A stretch of DNA of 64,000 nucleotides from Panorpa germanica (Eukaryota > Arthropoda > Insecta > Mecoptera > Panorpidae). Position 1 is the stretch's first letter, and every line of letters begins with the position of its first letter. The stretch spans positions 4,216,001 to 4,280,000 of the forward strand of contig OY783205.1 in assembly GCA_963678705.1 (NCBI GenBank), given 5' to 3'. The notes beneath the pieces were generated by a model. It ran no database searches, had not been told where the DNA came from, and saw only the letters and a list, made by a program, of their open reading frames with translations. This document shows, piece by piece, positions 61,049-64,000 of this stretch. The translations under genes and the position numbers were made by a program.

Positions 61049-61504
61049 CGGTCATATGAGGCAACAAAATTGGCTAGTTGATGAAAAACTAAAAATTGAT
61101 TTAGGTATATCATTGTGTTCAGCTGACTGAGCTCTAGATGATGTTAAATAAGGTTTTTTGATAAAAAAAATTATAAATTATCGTAAATCTTTATCAAATA
61201 TGCTAAAAAGACTACAAGTATTGAAACTCTCATAGTGAAAATGGCGACCATACTCTACAACAACAAACTTGGCTAGTTAGTTTGTCTTGTTTGGTTCGAT
61301 TTTTCCCGATTTATCATTAAATTTTAAAATTAAATACTCAGGCGCCAATGATAAGTTTATTTGTTTTACGAAGAAAACATTTTAGGAATTATTTTAGGAC
61401 AAATTAAAAAAAATATATTTTTACAATTTTGACCATAGATATTAAATTTACCTTTTAATTTGCTACTCAAGTACAATTATAGTTTTTTTTTAATGTTCCA
61501 ATTA

Positions 61505-63045
61505 GAGCTTCTGAAAACCCGGTGTTTTAATACCCGCCGGATCCGGGTCCGGGTCTGGGTTGGATCCGAAATCAGAAATATATAAAAAAAACATCTAAAT
61601 TTCAATCAAGTGATAATCGTAGTTCATTTATTTTTGCGTTAATAAAGCATAATCCTACGAACACCGCTGAGAACATCAAAACAACTAGAAGCCGACATCG
61701 ACATTTTAGTGAAAGAAATCCAAAACTCAGCGTGGAGAGATACTCCGGTAGTGAAAAGAAAAGGAAATCATGATATGAAGTTCCCAAAAGAGATTAATGA
61801 ACTTGTAAGTAAAAAGCGGAGAGCTAGGAGGATATGGCAAATGACTAGCAAACAAGTTAAAGGAGCTATTGAAAGAATTTAAGAATGATAACTTCGCTTG
61901 GAACCTGAGCGGACTCTCTGCAAAAAAAAACACAGAATACTCACTGTGGAAAGCAGCAAAAGCAATAAAGAGACCAAAGAATCAGAACCCACCTATCAAA
62001 AAAGGAGACGGATCTTGGATGGTTAACAATAAACAAAAAGCCGACATATTCGCTGATCACTTAGAGAAGACATCCACGACAGACTACTGAGGAAGAAATC
62101 ATATGCAGCAAAAATGGACAAAAAAATGGCGAATTAAGCTGAACGAAGGCAAATCCACGCCCATCAACTTTACAAATCGAATAACTACTCCTCTCACAGT
62201 TACTATCAACAGCCAAAAAATACCCTATTCCAACACAGCGAAATACCTTGCCATGACGCTAGACGCGTAACTCAAGTGGAAGGAGCATGTTAAGATAAAA
62301 AGAGAACGGCCTAATAATAAATTCAGGAAAATGCACTGGCTTATGGGAAAACATTCTCAGCTTACAGTGCATAACAAACTGTTATTGTATAAGCAAATAA
62401 TGAAACTCATATGGACTTATGGTATACAATTCTGTGGTTGAACCAAGAAAACAAATTTAACGAAAATCCAAACTTTCCAAAACAAAGTACTATGGAGCAT
62501 TCCCCTGGTACATGCGCCCTGGTACATGCGGAATGATAATTTACACCGTGATCTAAAAATGCCCATCGTAGACGAAGAAGTCAGGAAGGCAGCAAGCAAA
62601 CATCTACTGCGACTGTAGAACCACCAGAATGAAGAAATTCTGCAGTTGCTTAATAACAGAGAGAATCTAAGCAGATTGAAGAGGACCAAGCCGGAAGACT
62701 TGACCCTGTGATTCTGCTACTACAAACCGCACAAGTGCTTTTTTTCCTTTTTTGTAATTTAGTGTTTAAAATTTTGGAACTAGTCAGTGGACTAGAACTG
62801 AACAATTATATTTAACTTTTTATATATAAATTACTAGATAAATAAAAATAAAAAAAATATATATATATATTTAAATAAATATATATAAAAAAATGTATAT
62901 AAATAAATATTTTAATTTTTTGGGTAATTCAAGCGTATTGGGTTTTATTTAATTTTACATTTACACCACCAAAAGAATTCTGACTCGGATCCGTCGGGTT
63001 TTACTACCCGGTCCGGGTCGGGTCGGATCCAGAAGCCCCAGTTCT
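61505..63045. repeat. GC-rich inverted end blocks flanking the jockey remnant
   Basis: Left block 61498-61575 runs attagagcttctg, then CCGGATCCGGGTCCGGGTCT. The right block 62980-63048 carries GACTCGGATCCGTCGGGTTT and GTCCGGGTCGGGTCGGATCC, then ccagttctaat. The outermost ATTAGA..CTTCTG and its inverse suggest terminal repeats of an unrelated element. Both blocks hold short GGGTC/GGTCC tandem units unlike anything else in this AT-rich window. Confidence 0.5.
61630..62712 (+). pseudogene. Jockey-clade non-LTR retrotransposon, internally deleted
   Basis: Pieces of ORF2 in order: EADIDILVKEIQNSAWRD, INELVSKKRRARRIW, the intact frame 61869-62087 with TEYSLWKAAKAIKRP and ADIFADHLEKT, then a jump past the RT palm to RIKLNEGKSTPINF, IPYSNTAKYLAMTLDA, MHWLMGKHSQL, LYKQIMKLIWTYGIQF, NDNLHRDLKMPIVDEE and a C-terminal end RLKRTKPEDL. 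Stops and shifts interrupt it, and the RT catalytic block with F/Y-A-D-D is missing between about 62090 and 62130. These elements copy themselves through target-primed reverse transcription; this one cannot. Confidence 0.8.
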
Positions 63046-63105
63046 AATGTTGTGTTAAAAATGGCCTTTCTCTCAATTTCACAAAAACATCAACTAGCCA
63101 ACTTT

Positions 63106-63760
63106 ATTCTGTACAACTCATATACACTGTATTTGGACAATCAGGCCCGATTCCGAACAGAGACCAATACAGTCGAGCATGTATACGTTTTACGGTGAAT
63201 GGCAGAGATAACAATATTCGTTATTGTATCAACTCAAAGAATGTATAAGAAATGAGATCGTTTGGATGCTATGAACTTTGAATCTGAGAGTCTTTGGTAG
63301 ATAACTAGTGCTAGAGGTACACAAAAATTATGAATAAAATGTTATAGTATCAACGATAACTTTTTAATATGTTTAACGGAACATTATTATAAACTCATAT
63401 TGACAAGTGCTAATTTCAACCAGACGCTTTACAGGTCTATAGAAAAAACGTCATTGCAAGAACAAAAATCGTTCGTACATTCTAAATAAATACGAGTATA
63501 TGGTATATACAATCTTATTAAATACACATCATTAGCACAAATAAAGCAAACAAAACAATTGGTACTTAATCAAGCGATAGAATCTGAGTTGTAGTAGTTT
63601 AGAAATATTAAATGGACAACATTTACATGTTATATTTAATGTATACAGTCGATAAAAAAAGGAATATCGAGCGTAAGTCAGAGCGGATAAAAATTGAGGT
63701 TTAACACTCGTAACTACTTAGATCAGCCTAGTCTTTTGTTGTCTGACCTGATCTACTTTG
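63106..63760. other. Intergenic stretch, nothing recognised
   Basis: AT-rich, with no repeat family or gene noticed. Confidence 0.4.
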
Positions 63761-63765
63761 TTAAG

Positions 63766-63960
63766 TCAAGCCATTTTTCCAAATTGTAGACTGAGAGAAC
63801 AAGCGATACATTTAACCACAGCAAGGACATCAATACAAACCTTTTGAGAAAACTGGACGTCCATAAACGTCAAATACAAAATATTATTTCTGTTTTCCTG
63901 ATGATCCAGCTCTTCCTTTATTTCGCGCACCAGGTTGGCAGTACAACGCACTTCTATCAA
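63766..63960 (-). CDS. Possible exon of an unidentified gene
   Basis: The - strand frame reads CTANLVREIKEELDHQENRN then NILYLTFMDVQFSQK, followed by GTTTGT, a possible donor, near 63842. The amphipathic, charged composition looks protein-like. The track continues to TGA at 63766 without similarity I know. It may be an exon of a gene that extends past the window end. Low confidence. Confidence 0.25.
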   Translation of the reverse strand: MIEVRCTANLVREIKEELDHQENRNNILYLTFMDVQFSQKVCIDVLAVVKCIACSLSLQFGKMA

Positions 63961-64000
63961 TACCAGTTTCTATAAATACCACACTAGTTAATTATGTTCT

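Larger units (their letters stand above)
61067..63105. repeat. Outer inverted repeat pair enclosing the jockey remnant
   Basis: ATTGGCTAGTTGATGAAAAA (about 61070) and its inverse ATCAACTAGCCAACTT (about 63090) face each other across 2 kb. A further GGCTAGTTAG lies at 61272. They may be the arms of a foldback element that later received the GC-rich element and jockey pieces. Confidence 0.45.

Overview
This is AT-rich eukaryotic DNA and almost certainly an insect genome. Coding blocks are split by introns with GT..AG borders, intergenic DNA is full of short inverted-repeat elements, and the protein genes are typical animal genes. The order is not determined. The repeats (mariner, jockey-clade non-LTR elements, Ty3/gypsy, hAT-like and TTA-duplicating elements, a Helitron-like element) fit an insect. 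There is no bacterial or phage gene organisation.

Four host genes are firmly readable, all on the + strand. RCL1 (8330-10199, 5 exons) is a pre-rRNA processing factor. A small two-exon gene (12628-12982) encodes the small subunit of serine palmitoyltransferase. RMI1 (15330-19408, 9 exons in my model) belongs to the BLM-TOP3A-RMI dissolvasome. Macoilin (20799-40619, 11 coding exons, 873 residues) is a multi-pass ER/neuronal membrane protein. An unrecognised 83-residue ORF (8259-8008, - strand) starts 70 bp from RCL1 in the opposite direction. The four genes are unrelated in function, so nothing suggests an operon-like pathway cluster.

From 1 to 8 kb lie decayed pieces: a THAP-domain gene remnant with a duplicated exon, a YqaJ-like nuclease fragment, a Harbinger-like transposase scrap and one copy of a 0.6-kb MITE. 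The 9-kb first intron of macoilin is packed with MITEs, one nested in another, and its second intron holds a Helitron-like element. From 40.6 to 64 kb I see no convincing intact host gene. That half is a patchwork of transposons: two copies of a MITE with 8-bp target duplications, two copies of a TTA-duplicating MITE, five full or partial copies across the window of the TIR family beginning AATGGGCTTGTGTCCT plus related forms, a 4.4-kb Ty3/gypsy LTR retrotransposon, a truncated mariner, a hAT MITE with a perfect 8-bp target duplication, and a jockey-type pseudogene inside nested inverted repeats.

The strongest oddity is the LTR retrotransposon at 52346-56762. Its two LTRs differ at one position in 251, and it has a single uninterrupted 1143-codon Gag-Pol frame. 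Yet essentially the whole reverse transcriptase domain is missing, joined in frame from the end of the protease/linker region to RNase H. It looks like a recent or trans-mobilised element that keeps Gag, RNase H and integrase open without RT.
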